From Microglena sp. YARC (taxonomy: Eukaryota > Chlorophyta > Chlorophyceae > Chlamydomonadales > Chlamydomonadaceae), in contig CM039463.1 in assembly GCA_022414725.1 (NCBI GenBank), positions 23,615,042 through 23,679,041 on the forward strand: 64,000 bases of DNA, written 5' to 3'. The notes beneath the pieces were generated by a model that was given only the letters and a program-made list of their open reading frames with translations, was not told the origin of the DNA and ran no database searches. Position numbers and translations under genes: made by a program. This document shows, one piece after another, positions 22,901-37,800 of this stretch (the stretch's first letter is position 1; every line of letters begins with the position of its first letter).

Positions 22901-25900
22901 GTCAAGTGCCACAGACCAAATTCTTGTTCTCCTATCACACCTCTACATACAACGTCCCAACAAAGATTTGCTAACTACCATGAATTTATCCCCATCCCCC
23001 TAAGACAGAACTTCATGTCAGTGCATAGGAAAGGCTTGCCAAGCGCCATGGACCGATTCCTGTCGCCCTATCACACCTCTTCATACAACATCCCGACAAA
23101 GACTTGCTGACTACCATGAATCTATTCACATCCCTTTGAGACACAACTTCATGTCAGTGCACAGGAAAGAGTTGCAAGTATCATGGAACGATTCCTATTT
23201 CCCCACGTGTGTGTGCTTGTGTGGTGGTGGTGTGTGTGCGGAGGTGGTGGTGGTATGTGTGTAATGAATCAATTAGGTGAGGTGGCGGTGGTGTGTGTGT
23301 AATGAATCAATTCATCATTTCACACCTCTTCATACGTCTTCCCGGAGAAGACTTGCTCAGGAGCATCGGCGAAAAACTCCTTGAAAGGGAACAGCTCTGC
23401 TACGGCTGCAGCCTCTCCCTTCCTCTTCCCGACATGGATCATGAACTTCTCCCACCTGCATAAGCATGTACATATACGTATGTTATCGATGTATATATAT
23501 GCTACAGTCTAAGGGTTGGCAAAATAGGCTCAAGCGACTTGCTCAACCGTGACTCAAAAATAAAGAATGAGGCTGCAGCCTCTCCCTTCCTCTTCCCAAC
23601 ATGAATCATGAACTCCTCCCACCTGCACAAGCATGCGTGTTTAAGTATGTTACAGTCTGTCAGCCATAGGCAGGGTAGTAACTCCAAAATCTGAAACAGC
23701 GCGCACCTTGACATAACATGCATGAGCCTATCTGGCTACACCAGGGCTGATACACACATTGTAGCTTTCTAACGCCCACACATTATTACCCTCTGGGTTT
23801 CAGGGGTTTATCTATTTGCTACAATCATCTATACATCTGTGTAACATGTAGGGCTATGTACCACAGATGAAACAGCGCACACCTTGACATAACATGCATG
23901 GGCCTATCTGGCTACACCAGGGCTGATACACACATTGTAGCTTTCTAACGCCCACACATTATCACCCTCTGGGTTTCAGGGGTTTATCTATTTACTACAA
24001 TCATCTATACATCTGTGTAACATGTAGGGCTATGTACCACAGATGAAACAGCGCACACCTTGACATAACATGCACAAGGCTATCTGGCTACACCAGGGCT
24101 GATACACACATTGTAGCTTTCGAACGCCCACACATTATCACCCTCTGGTCTTTATCTATTTGCTACAATCATCAACATGGGTACATCAGGGTAACATTCA
24201 GGGATAACTCCCACATCTGAAACGGCGCGCACCTTGACATAACATGCACAAGGCTATCTAGCTACACCCGGGTTGTAACACACATTATCGCCTGCTAACC
24301 CCCACATCTGAAACAGCGTGCACCTTGACATTACATGCACGAGCCCATCTAGCTACACCAGGCTGTAACACACATTATCGCCTGCCAACCCCTACACCCG
24401 AAACGGTGCGCACCTAGACATAACATGCATGAGCCAGAAGTATGCCGCCGTCTCACACGTGTACGCGACGTCCTCAGACACTCCGAACTGCCGAGACAGT
24501 TTCTCTACCTCAGACAGTAGCTCCAAGCGACGTGCCAGGGATGCGTTCACACGCCCCACTCTGCTGAAATCTTGCTCCGTGTCGAGCTCTTGCTCGCCCA
24601 TTCCTGGTTGGAGGGACGGAGGGAGGAGGGAATTTCAGAACAATGTGATTAAAAATAGGGTTTAGATAAAAAGCGCCAGGGATGCTTTCACACGCCCCAC
24701 TCTGCTGAAGTCTTGCTCCGTGTCGAGCTCTTGCTCGCCCATTCCTGGTTGCAAAGGGAGGAGGAGGAGGAGGGAGGGAGGAGGGGGATTTCAGTGCAAT
24801 GTGATTCAAAATAGGGTGCAGATAAAAAGCACCAGTGATGCGTTCACACGCCCCACTCTGCTGAAGTCTTGCTCCGTGACAGCGCATTGTGATTCAAAAT
24901 AGGGTAGAGAGAGAATGACAGCGCCTTGTGATTCAAAATAGGGTAGAGAGAGAATGACAGGGCCTCGTGTTTCAAAATTGGGTAGAGAGAATGACAGCGC
25001 CTTGTGATTCAAAATTGGGTAGAGAGAATGACAGCGCCTTTTGATTCAAAATAGGGTAGAGAGAGAATGACAGCGCCTTGTGATTCAAAATTGGGTAGAG
25101 AGAGAATGACAGCGCCTTGTGATTCGAAATGGGGTAGAGAGAGAATGACAGCGCCTTGTGATTCGAAATGGGGTAGAGAGAGAATGACAGCGCCTTTTGA
25201 TTCAAAATAGGGTAGAGAGAGAATGACAGCGCCTTGTGATTCAAAATTGGGTAGAGAGAGAATGACAGCGCCTTGTGATTCGAAATGGGGTAGAGAGAGA
25301 ATGACAGCGCCTTGTGATTCGAAATGGGGTAGAGAGAGAATGACAGCGCCTTTTGATTCAAAATAGGGTAGAGAGAGAATGACAGCGCCTTGTGATTCAA
25401 AATTGGGTAGAGAGAGAATGACAGCGCCTTGTGATTCAAAATAGGGTAGAGAGAGAATGACAGCGCCTTGTGATTCAAAATAGGGTAGAGAGAGAATGAC
25501 AGCGCCTTTTGATTCCAATTAGGGTAGAGATAAAGACAGCGCCTTGGGATTCGAAATGGGGTAGAGAGAGAATGACAGCACATTGTGACTCACCAAGACG
25601 CAGCAAGTAGCGTGAAGGTACATCCCGTTCTAGAATCTTCTGAAAGAGGTCGTTCAGAGCTTGGTTGGAGTGGGTGATGAGCAGAGTGCGTTGCCCCGGG
25701 CAGTTGTGGTAGAGCACATTCATGATCTGCACAGCTGTGTCGGTCTTTCCAGTACCAGGGGGTCCGACCACCATGGTTAAGCCTGGCTGCACACCTATTT
25801 GACAGAAATACACACAGTTTGGTGGTTGGTGAGTTGTTTTTGATTGCTTGCTTGTAAGATTGTTCGGCCATACATGAAATAATGAGCTTTTTAGTTAGTT

Positions 25901-28900
25901 AGTTAGTCAGTTAGTTAGTTAGTTAGTTAGTTAATGTGTATGTTAAAGTCCAGGGGTAGCCAGGTATGCATGGGATTTGCCCAGTCTCAAACCATAAGGT
26001 ATCATCTTCTGCCAAAAGTTGGGTCTAGGCGGTCGATTTATTCAGAGTAAAGGACACACATACATCCCATGCACACCTGAGTTGATGACCTCCACCTGGA
26101 CTGGTGTGAAGCGCACTGTGTTCTGGCGAGGCTTGTTTTGGCCCACCCCTGGACTGTAACAACACACACACATACATCCCATGCGCACCTGAGTTAATGG
26201 CCTCCACCTGGACCGGTGTGAAGCGCACGGTGTTCTGGCGAGGCTTGTTTTGGGGGTAGGGCCCGGGGTCGGGAGGAGTGTAGCTCTCAACCTTCAAGAT
26301 TGGCTTGGCTTTACTTGCGTCCGCAGCCCCCGGAGGAGCGTTTGAGGCGGCAGGTAAGGGCGCGGGCCCCTCCTCGGGGAACGTGATCCGGTAGGGGGGG
26401 GGCAGGTTGGAGATGCCGCCGGCCTTGGAGGCAGCCTCTTTGTTGGTGAATTGGACGTCGTAGTGAGGGAAGGACTTGATCAAGTGCTTGGCGTCCAGGA
26501 AGGTGTCCTTGAAGTCCACTGTGCGCAGCAGGGTGTCCTGCAGCGGGCACAAGGTTTAATTGAATAAGTGTGGAATCAATGACAAAATTGTCAAGAATAC
26601 TCAATAATATATATGGGGAGGGATTGGTGAACTGGTTAGTGGTTGCGTAGTGAGGGAAGGGCTTGATGGAGTGCTTGGCGTCCAGGAAGGTATCCTTGAA
26701 GCCTAACGTGCGTAGCAGGGTGCTCTGCAGTGGGAGCAAGGTTTGTGTAGTGAGGGATTGGTAAACTGGACGTCGTAGTGAGGGAAGGACTTGATCAAGT
26801 GCTTGATATCCTAGGAATGTGTCCTTGGGTGTAGGATTTAGGGTTCATTCGAGTAGCAAATCAGACACTTCCTCCATAAATAGAGGCCATTCAAGAAGTA
26901 TCCTGTGCCCAGCAGGGTGCCCTGCAGAGAGCACGAGGTTTAGTTTAATAAGTATGTACCGTAATCAATAATACTGTATCTTTCACAAATTACATGGTAA
27001 GGGACAGGTGAACCGAACTTTGTAATTAGGGAAGGAGTGGGAGGGAAGGAATATGAACCGGTAGGGTGGGCGAGGTTGGAAATGCCACCGGCTTTGGAGG
27101 CAGCCTCCTTGCTAATGAACTGGGCGTCATCGCGAGGGAAGGAGTGGGAGGAAAGGAACGTGAACCGATAGGGTGGGCGAGGTTGGAAATGCCCCCGGCT
27201 TTGGAGGCAGCCTCCTTGTTGGTGAATTGGACGTCGTAGTAAGGGAAGGACTTGGTCGAGCGCTCGGCGCCCAGGAAGATGTCCTTGAAGTCAACCGTGC
27301 ACCATACCTGAGGAAAGTGTGCCGAAGCCAGGGGAGGATGACACCATCCAGACTCACGAGGTCCTGAATTCTACCCAGCATTGAAAAAACGAACATACAT
27401 GATGCGTACCTTGTCCATGGCGGTGCACTGAGCTCGCGCGGGATCTCCACACCCGAGGAAAAGGTGTTGAAGACAGGGAGGAGTGATACCCTCTTCATTC
27501 ATGGGTCCTGAATTCTACCCCTGGACTGTGATTTTGTGAGAGAGTGATACCCTCTTCAAATTTTGTTAAATTAATTAAATAATTTACGAGAATTAATAAT
27601 TTAATTTATTTGTATTTAACTATATATGTGTTGTGCTTTTCAGAGAGAGTGATACCGTCCACGAATTATACCCCTGGACCAGCCTGGACTGTGCTTTGTA
27701 ATAAATCGAAGTACGATTTTTGTTAAAATTTAAATTAAAATTTGACTTGAAAAAACTGCAACATACGTACCTTCTCCATGGCGGTGTACTGAGCTGCCGC
27801 AGGATCTCCATACCCGAGGAAGATGTCGTGTAGCCAGGGAGGGATGATAACGTCCTCATTCATAAGGTCACGAATGGACTCCAGCACAGCCTTGAAGTTG
27901 TTCTCCTTGGGCTTGCGCCTGGCAGAAACACACGCGGAGGGAATCATGTGAGCACAGTGAGCCAGCAGTACTCAGCTGGTTGGTAAACATCTCATGAGCA
28001 GTACATATTATACTAGTATACATCTCATCAGCGGTACATGTTTATACTCGTATACATCTCATGAGCAGTACATATTTATACCAGCCCCTATCTCATGAGC
28101 AGTACATATTTATACCAGCCCCTATCTCATGAGCAGTACATATTTATACCAGCCCCTATCTCATGAGCAGTACATATTTATACCAGCCCCTATCTCATGA
28201 GCAGTACATATTATATTAGTATACATCTCATGATCCGTACATGTTTATACCAGTATATACATCTCATCAGCAGTACATGTTTATACCAGTATATACATCT
28301 TATCAGCAGTACATGTTTATACCAGTATATACATCTCATCAGCAGTACATATTTATACCAGTATATACATCTCATCAGCAGTACATGTTTATACCAGTAT
28401 ATACATCTCATCAGCAGTACATGTTTATACCAGTATATACATCTCATCAGCAGTACATGTTTATACCAGTATATACATCTCATCAGCAGTACATGTTTAT
28501 ACCAGTATATACATCTCATCAGCAGTACATGTTTATACCAGTATATACATCTTATCAGCAGTACATGTTTATACCAGTATATACATCTCATCAGCAGTAC
28601 ATGTTTATACCAGTATATACATCTTATCAGCAGTACATGTTTATACCAGTATATACATCTTATCAGCAGTACATGTTTATACCAGTATATACATCTCATC
28701 AGCAGTACATGTTTATACCAGTATATACATCTCATCAGCAGTACTTGTTTATACCAGTATATACATCTCATCAGCAGTACATGTTTATACCAGTATATAC
28801 ATCTTATCAGCAGTACATGTTTATACCAGTATATACATCTCATCAGCAGTACATGTTTATACCAGTATATACATCTTATCAGCAGTACATGTTTATACCA

Positions 28901-31640
28901 GTATATACATCTCATCAGCAGTACATGTTTATACCAGTATTTACATCTTATCAGCAGTACATGTTTATACCAGTATATACATCTTATCAGCAGTACATGT
29001 TTATACCAGTATATACATCTCATCAGCAGTACATGTTTATACCAGTGTATACATCTCATCAGCAGTACATGTTTATACCAGTATATACATCTTATCAGCA
29101 GTACATGTTTATACCAGTATATACATCTTATCAGCAGTACATGTTTATACCAGTACCTACCTCATGAGTAGGTTGAAGCTTCCGTACACATCCTCGCCCT
29201 TTGTCTTAACCATATGGTTCATGTCCATCTGGTATTGTGCGGTGTCCATGGCAACAGTCAGGGTGCGCACACATCCAGTAGGGGGCTTCCACTCCTCGCG
29301 CTTCACTCGGCCTGTGAAGTCGTTGATCAGACGGCCTCCCTCATCCTTCATCTCAATAACCTGGGCAGGGAGGTGTGTGTGTGTGTGTTTGGGGGGGGGG
29401 GGGGGCTCTTTATCAGGCTGCCTCCCTCATCCTTCTTTTCAATAACCTGGGAGGGCAAAGAGCTGGGCGGGTGGGAGTGGGGGTGGGGGGGAGGGAAGAG
29501 GGTGCGTGGGGGCAGAGGAGAGTAGAGTGGATGCATGGCAGTGAGGGACTTGTGTGGGATGGGCGTGCGGGTGTGGGTATTGGAGTGGGTTTGAGTGTGG
29601 AGTTTGGTGGTGTGTGGGGTTGGGGTTGGGGTAGAGGTTGGAGTTTGAGATGGGGGTGGGAGCTGTACGACAGGGAATTTGAACCATGACAAAGCCTTTG
29701 CCTGAAATGCCGCTTCATACTCTCATGAGTAGTAATACAAAGAGGATCTTGACAGGCGTAGCTTCGTTTAACACATCAGATTAGCATCCAATATCATCCA
29801 CAACTGTCAAGACGAGCTGAGTTACATGGGCAGGTTCCATTGGGTGAATGGTTACCACTGGATGTCCCCTCCCCTAAACCCTACGTGACTAATACCCACG
29901 CCCACACAAACACCCACACCCACACGAACACTCCCACCCACACAAACCCCTACAGCACCCATTGTATGCCTCACCCCACCTATGGTCTGGGATGTACAGC
30001 CTATCCTCACTGTACCATCCCTCCCACCGACCCACCCACCGAGACAAAGCGCATCTTACCTCGCAACCACGGACCGTCACCAGCCCATACTGCTCGCACA
30101 TGCCTGGCTTGCGACCTGATGAATGCATTGCTGCAGCTTCTGCTGCGGAGGGAGGCCTAATGGTGAGCAGGAAGAGCACATCGTGTTGCTTCAGCTCGTC
30201 CCACTCACCCCGCACGTCACGTCGTGCTGGTGTGGTGTCAATTACGATATCAGCGGTGACTGCTGCTGGCTTGTTTTCGCCTACGCTGGGTTTCCGTACC
30301 TGAAAATGGGTGGGTGGTCAGTGTTGGTGTTGGTTGGTAGGAGGAAGGCCTTATGGTGAGCAGGAAGAGCACATCGTGTTGTTTCAGCTCGTCCCTCTCA
30401 CCCCGCACGTCACGTCGTGCTGGTGTGGTGTCTATTACGATATCAGCTGTGACTGCTGCTGGCTTGTTTTCGTCCACGCTGGGTTTCCGTACCTGGGCGT
30501 GGGTGGGTGGTCAGTGCTAGTGTTGGTGCTGTTTGGTTGTTGGTTGGTGTTGGCTGGTGCTGGTCGGATGGTGTTGGTGTTTGTGTCGGATGCTTGGCAA
30601 TGGTGCTTGTGTTGGCGATGGTGCTTGTGTTGGTGCTAAAAGTTGTATGCTGGCATTGGTTTTGGAGCTGGTGATTGCTTTCATGGTGATGGGTTGATGA
30701 TAAGGAAGCGGGCGCGCCCACTGCTTTTGTTTTGCGACGCGTCGCCATTCTGTTGCTGCATGGCGACGCATGGGTCCACCTAAACTAGTCAGACCCCTCC
30801 CCCCCTCCCCCCCCCCCCCCCCCCCCCCTCCCCCGGCTCTGCGCATTCGGCTCCCTGAGGTTTGGGACGCAGCGCGTCGCACAGGGCTCGCAGCATCCAC
30901 TCAATTTGCCACGCGTCGCAGGAAAAGACAAACAGCGGGCGCACCTTCGAGACGTTCGAACACTACGACTTATCAAACGTTGTGATGAAGAAACAAAACC
31001 AAGTGTATGCATATACACTGTCGCTATCGCTATTGCTTTCACCTTAGAATGCAGCTACTCAAACGTTTGGGATAAGGACAGATATACAAATATATCATAA
31101 GGATGGCGCGCACATGGCTAAGGAGGTACCTCGACGATTTTGCAGCTGCCCACAGGGAGGGGCACGAGAGCCCATAACAAAAACGAATGCTGGTGCTATC
31201 GCTGTCGCCATCGCCCCAGAATGCAGCTACTCAAAGGTTTTGGATAAGGAAAGAGGTGTACAAACATATATTATAAGGACAGTGCGCACATGGTTAAGTA
31301 ATTACCTCAGTGATTTTGCAGCTGCCAACAGGGATAGACATGCGAGCCCATCCAACAAAGCGAACGCTGCTGCCATCGCCACCGCCCCAGAATGCAGCTA
31401 CTCAAACATTTTGGCTAAGGAAACAGATACGAAATATATTATAATGATAATGTGCTCAAGGCACATGGCACACGGGTAATTACCTCGGTGATTTTGCAGC
31501 TGCCCACAGGGAGGGACATGCGAGCCCATCCAGCAAAGCGAACAAAGTCGTCATCGTCCCAGAATGCACCAACACGCCCAAGCACATTGGCTATGTCCTC
31601 ACGAATCTCGTACGTGGCTTCAAGCCTGTGCACGAAGGTG

Positions 31641-31675
<35 letters not shown>

Positions 31676-31776
31676 ATGTATAAGGGTGAAGTTGTGTAGA
31701 AGGTGGTCATGATCACAGGGTATATCACTCTTAGGGGCAATCACTCAATCGTATTGTGTGTGTGTGTGTGTGTGTG

Positions 31777-31825
<49 letters not shown>

Positions 31826-34800
31826 GGATGGGTTCAATCACTCAATCCTATAAGAATCCTATAAGAAGCAAAACTTGACCCTCTTCGACCCTCTTCGTCA
31901 CAGGCCAGACCGTCAGCTGCCCAGCCTGGCCGGCTGGCCTGCAATAAGGAGGGTCTTAAAGGGTCATAAGGGGTCTTAAAGGGCCTTGTGGGGTCTTAGA
32001 GGGTCTAGGAGGGTCTTGGGAGGTCTTGAGGGATCTTGTGGAGTGTCTTGGGAGGTCTTGGAGGGTCGAAGAGGTTTACCCAAGCCCTGGTTTCGGTTCT
32101 TTTTGCTCCGCAGGATGTCATCATTACTGTCAAGCGTGATTAGTTTTGTAGCGGGCAGTCCTAGACAGGAATAATCACTCTTTCTTACCTGAACAGGTTG
32201 AAGTTGCATAGAAGGTAGTCGCGGTCTGTCAGGAACTGCAGGTTCAGCTTTGGGAGTTCCCGGCAGCTCTCCCCAGTGTAGTTGGCGGAATCAGGACACA
32301 GGGCATGGACAAATGGCATGGATACAGGATCAATCACTCTTGCTTACCTGAACAGGATGTAGTTGCGTAGAAGGTAGTCGCGGTCTGTCAGGAACTGCAG
32401 GTTCAGCTTAGGGAGTGCTAGGCAGCTCTGCCCGGTGTAGTTGGCGGAATCAGGAAACAGGACATGGACAAAGGACATGGACAAAGGGCATGGATACAGG
32501 ATCAATCACTCTTTCTTACCTGAACAGGTTGAAGTTGCGTAGAAGGTAGTCGTGGTCTGTCAGAAACTCTAGGTCCAGCTTAGGGAGTGCTAGGCAGCTC
32601 TGCCCGGTGTATTTGGCGGAATCAGGACACAGGACATGGACAAAAGACATGGACAAAGGGCATGGATACAGGATCAATCACTCTTTCTTACCTGAACAGG
32701 TTGAAGTTGCGGAGAAGGTAGTCGTGGTCTGTCAGGAACTGCAGATTCAGCTTAGGGAGTGCTAGGCAGCTCTCCCCGGTGTAGTTGGCGGAAGGGATTT
32801 GGTTCTCATCCCACAGTACGCCCTCAGTCGGGTACAGAGGCATTTCGTTGATCACCTCTCGCTGCATGCGACGCCGCTCGTATGTTGAGAGCATCACCTG
32901 TGGGAGGGTGGAGAAGTCATGTTATGATTCTAGGAACAGTAGGAGTCTAGGTGGGGGTCTAGGAGTCTAGGAGGTGGAAGGGCGGAGAAGCAATGCGGTG
33001 AAAGAGGTGTTAGGATAATGATGATGATGGTGATGATGATGGTGATAATGATGATGATGATGATGATAATGATAGTGATGATGATTACATTTTTCTGGTG
33101 CCCTATCGGACTCCAAATGTGCCCGCGGCTTGACCAAATCATGGGGGACTCATGAACATCACGAGACATTTGTGTGCCAGTCTATCTAGCCAATATTTCT
33201 CTCGGTTGCCTGAGTCCGAATAAAAGGTAATAAAACCCCAGGCAACTACACCAGGTACCAAAGACCCCGGCAATACAAACCCAGGCAACCACACCCGGTT
33301 ACACAGACCCAGGCAATACTAACCTAGGCAACCACACCCGGTAACACACACCCAGCAGTGTTGTGCAACTCTAGGGCACCCTGGGCAAGATTTTGAGCAT
33401 TGAATATGGCAGTTGGAGCATTGAATGTGGCAGTTGGTAACACACCTGGTAACACAGGCCCAGTGGTGTTGTGCAACTCGAGGGCACTTTGGACAATATT
33501 TTGAGCATCGAATATGGCAGTTGGAGCATTGAATGTAACAGTTGGAACATTGCATGTGGCATAAGATAATATGTATTGCATTCTTTACACCAATAGTTAT
33601 TACTATTTTAAACCACCCATTAAAAAACAAAATCACCTCAGATAGGAAGCCCTTGTTCCGTGCCCAGGGGGGTGTCCTCTACCACCAGCGGCAACTGGGG
33701 TGTTACCAGGGAGTGCAGCTCATCCTCTGAGAGAGCTGCCAGGTGATGCTTCATAGACTGTGGCATATGTATTACATTCTGTGTTCTTATTACTATTTCG
33801 ACCACCCAAATAAATAAATAAAACAAACTCAACTCAGTGAGAATGCCCTTATCCTGTGCCCAGGTGAGGGGTTGCCCTCTGTCAACAGCCGCAACTGGGG
33901 TGTCACCAGGGAGTGCAGCTCATCCTCTGAGAGAGCTGCCAGGTGATGCTTCATAGACTGTGGCATATGTATTACATTCTGTGTTCTTATTACTATTTGA
34001 ACCACCCAAATAAATAAATAAAACAAACTCAACTCAGTGAGAATGCCCTTATCCTGTGCCCAGGTGAGGGGTCGTCCACTGCCACTAGCCGCAACTGGGG
34101 TGTTCCAATGGAGCACAGCTCATCCTCTGATAGGGCCGCCAGGTGACGCTTCATTGAAGGTGACATTTGTATTGCATTCTTTCTACCGGCTGTTATTACC
34201 ATTTACCACCCCCCATTAAAAAACAAACAAACCTTGGTTAGGAAGCCCTTATCCTGTGCACAGGGGTCGTCCTTTGCTTTGAGCAGCAACTGGTGAGTTG
34301 GCTGGAGGCAACGTTCGTCCTTTGAGAGGGCTGCCAGGTGACACTTCATTGACTGTGGCATGCGTATTACATTCTGTGCTGTTATTACTATTTTGAACCA
34401 CCCAAGAAAACAAACAAAACTCACCTCTGTTAGGAAGCCCTTATCCTGTGCCCAGGGGTCATCTTCAGCCACCAGCCGCAACTGATGAGTGACCAGGAAG
34501 CGCAGTTCGTCCTCTGTGAGGGCTGCCAAGTGACGTTTCAGCACGTCTCGCTTCTCCACAGAGCCACAGTTGCTGAGAGCAAGCTCCTTGAGCTGCGGCC
34601 AGTGCTTGAAAGCAAGTCGCTGCACCTGGCATACCTTCTCGTAATGAGCTGATGCAACATCGTCGTCGGTCTGGGGCTCGCCAGTGTGGTCATCGATTGG
34701 GAAGGCCATGTAGAACTGGAACAGATCGATGAGCTGGCGGAAGAGGTTTGCCCCCTCACCAGGGAACTTGTACAGCCTGGACAGGCGGCACTTGATCAGA

Positions 34801-37800
34801 ATGGCGCGGTCCTCGACCAAGGTCCGCACAAAGCGGCGTGTGGGCAGCTGACTCAACAAATCAATGAGGAGCTCTACCGAACGCTCACAGTGAAGGACAC
34901 TAGCTCTGTCCAGCCACGGCTCGGTTGGAGGAGGTTTGGGGGCGTGTTCCTTAGCACCCCCACGACCCCGCTTGCCCTGCTGCTTTGCTTTACTCCCCTG
35001 CGGCTTCTTCTTGATCCAGGTACTGACACCAGCCTGGCCCTCAGGAGCAGCTGCACCAGGCTTGCCTGCAGCGTCCCCTCCCCCCTCTTCTGCCGCCTCA
35101 TCCTCCTCCAGGTCCGATTCAGACTCATCTTCTTCTTCCTCTCCATCCTCGCTGTACACTGTGTCGTCTTCCTGGTCTGGAGCTAGAACTGCAGGTACCT
35201 GCACCTTCTCGCTAGCTACCTCCATAGGTTCTGGAGCGCTGGCTGAGGGTGGGTCCTTAACCGCTCCCTGCACCACATCCAGGAACTGGTCCAGCATGGC
35301 TGGGATAAAGCGTGACTCGGGGCGTTGCTTGGCAGGGACATAGCCAGGCTTAGAGGATGCCTACAGTCATGGTGGTGGTGGTGGTGATGGTGGTGATGGT
35401 GGTGGTGGTGGTGGTGGTGGTGGTGGTGGTGGTGGTGATGGTGGTGGTGGTGGTGGTGGTGATGGTGGTGATGGTGGTGGTGGGTGGTGGTGGTGGTGGT
35501 GGTGATGGTGGTGGTGGTGGTGGTGGTGGTGATGGTGGTGGTGGTGGTGGTGGTAGTGGTGGTGGTGGTGATGGTGATGGTGGTGACAAGAGGCAACAAG
35601 AGGTAAGTTGATACAGGAGGAGGTTGGTACTGAAGGTAATAAGAGGTTGGTGGGTAGGTCGGCTGGTGGGTCGGCCAGTGGGTAGGTAGGTGGGTTGGTG
35701 GGTAGGTGAGTGGGTAGGTAGCTGGGTTGGTGGGTAGGTGAGTGGGTAGGTAGGTGGGCTGGTGGGTAGGTGAGTGGGTAGGTAGGTGGGTTGGTGGGTA
35801 GGTGAGTGGGTAGGTAGGTGTGTTGGTGGGTAGGTGAGTAGGTAGGTAGATGTGTTGGTGGGCAGGTGAGTGGGTAGGTAGGTGTGTTGGTGGGCAGGTG
35901 AGTGGGTAGGCAGGTGGGTTGGTGGGTAGGTGAGTGGGTAGGTAGGTGTGTTGGTGGGTAGGTGAGTGGGTAGGTAGGTGTGTTGGTGGGTAGGTGAGTG
36001 GGTAGGTAGGTGTGTTGGTGGGTAGGTGAGTGGGTAGGTAGGTGTGTTGGTGGGTAGGTGAGTGGGTAGGTAGGTGTGTTGGTGGGTAGGTGAGTGGGTA
36101 GGTAGGTGTGTTGGTGGGTAGGTGAGTGGGTAGGCAGGTGTGTTGGTGGGTAGGTGAGTGGGTAGGTAGGTGTGTTGGCGGGATGGTGAGAGGGTAGGTA
36201 GGTATGTTGGTGGGTAGGTGAGTGGGTAGGTAGGTGGGTTGGTGGGCAGGTGAGTGGGTAAGTAGGTGTGTTGGTGGGTAGGTGAGTGGGTAGGTAGGTG
36301 GGTAGGTGAGTGGGTATGTAGGTGTGTTGGTGGGTCGGTGAGTGGGTAGGTAGGTGGGTTGGTGGGTAGGTGAGTGGGTAGGTAGGTAGGTAGGTGGGTA
36401 GGTGAGTTGGTAGGTAGGTGGGTTGGTGGGTCGGTGAGTGGGTAGGTAGGTGTGTTGGTGGGTCGGCGAGTGGGTAGATAGGTGTATTGGTGGGTAGGTG
36501 AGCAGGTAGGTAGGTGGGTTGGTGGGTAGGTGAGTGGGTGGGTAGGTGGGTGGGCTGGCGAGTAGAGTTGGTAAGACCTTTTGACAACACAATTTTTGAT
36601 CTTCATTCTGCAAGCTCTTCCAGTGCTTGGTTAGCTGTGGGTTTGCATGTAGCTCTAACTCCACACGCCCGCTTGGGAGAACCATCAGCAGTGGGAGGCC
36701 CTAAAACACGTTTTCCACCCAGACACTTTTGGTTACGATTGTTATGCTTACACACCTTTTGATCCTTCTTCTGCAAGCTCTTCCAGTGCTTGGCAAGCTG
36801 TGGATGTGCATGTAGCTCTAACTGCAGGCGCCCACTTGAGAGGGCCATCCACAGTGGGAGGGAAACAAGGCGAAGCGCTTGCCCTCTCACCATCTCGTTC
36901 TCGAGTGACTGGAAGATGTTGATGGTGAACAGCAGGTAGGCAGTCTTCTCGTGCATCTTCAGCGTGCTCTCAGGGGCCTCCAGTAGGGCCAGCACACGCT
37001 TGAAGAAATCCGGGAACACAGTCTGCGGGAGGTACGATTGAAATAGATGAATAAATACAGATGTAGGTCATTAGACAGGGACAGGAAGATGTTGATGGTG
37101 AGCAGCAGGTATGTAGTATGTTCATGCATCTTTAGCGTTTTCTCAGGGGGCTCCAGCAGGGCCAGCACTTGCTTGAAGAAATCCGGGTACACAGTCTGCG
37201 GGAGGGACACAATTGAAATGGATAAATAAATACAGACGGAGATCATCAGTCACTTTTTTCTGAGCGAGGAATCCTTATAGAGTATGGCTGTGTGATGAAG
37301 TTTTGGCGGTGCCCCCCCTTCAAGGGGGCGGGAGCCCCCAGGATTACCCATTCGTCCGTATGTCCGACAAAAAAAAATCTTGAAGCCTGACACGTCATCC
37401 AACGGTCGCGTAACTAACTCGCTTCGGTCAGCTCCATCGTTGCCACCTTTCGTTCCGTTGCCAACACACTCCGCCAATTTTCCGCGTTGCTTGCGACGCT
37501 GCATAGGACTTGTTGCTTTTTGTCTTGGCCTGATCTTCCCTAAGCAAATTTGTCACCCCCAGTACCCATGCACAAAAAGGTATCGATATGCATTCAGCAA
37601 CACATTAGCATAACCTACAAGTGGCACATAACACCAACTCACACCTTCTCACCCTTATGAAGGCTCCCTGCACCTACACACATACATCCGTTCACCAAAA
37701 ATGTTTACAGGTCCTACCTCCTCTGCAACGCATGCTCACTCTTATGTTTTTCTACCTCCATGCAAATTGACACCTGACATTAAGAGTCCCCACCCACACA

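Noticed and set aside
28245..29155. CRISPR-like look of regular 36-bp repeats
   Set aside because: There are no unique spacers (the units are contiguous), no cas genes, and the array lies inside a eukaryotic intron.
28197..29171. Long ORFs (324, 308 and 282 codons) over the 36-bp array on both strands
   Set aside because: The unit length is divisible by three, so any stop-free frame stays open. The translations are simple repeats with no family features, and the region is AQR intron 8.
31779..31824. G46 run as an assembly or sequencing artefact
   Set aside because: Exact length is certainly unreliable, but the run is not dismissed. Many similar runs occur at positions that follow the strand polarity rule, which artefacts would not do.
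35216..36685. Minus-strand ORFs of 400-489 codons rich in His, Thr and Pro
   Set aside because: They translate the GGT triplet and GGTAGGTGAGTG minisatellites of AQR intron 3. Only the part from 35,360 downward is a real exon, and in a different frame from most of them.
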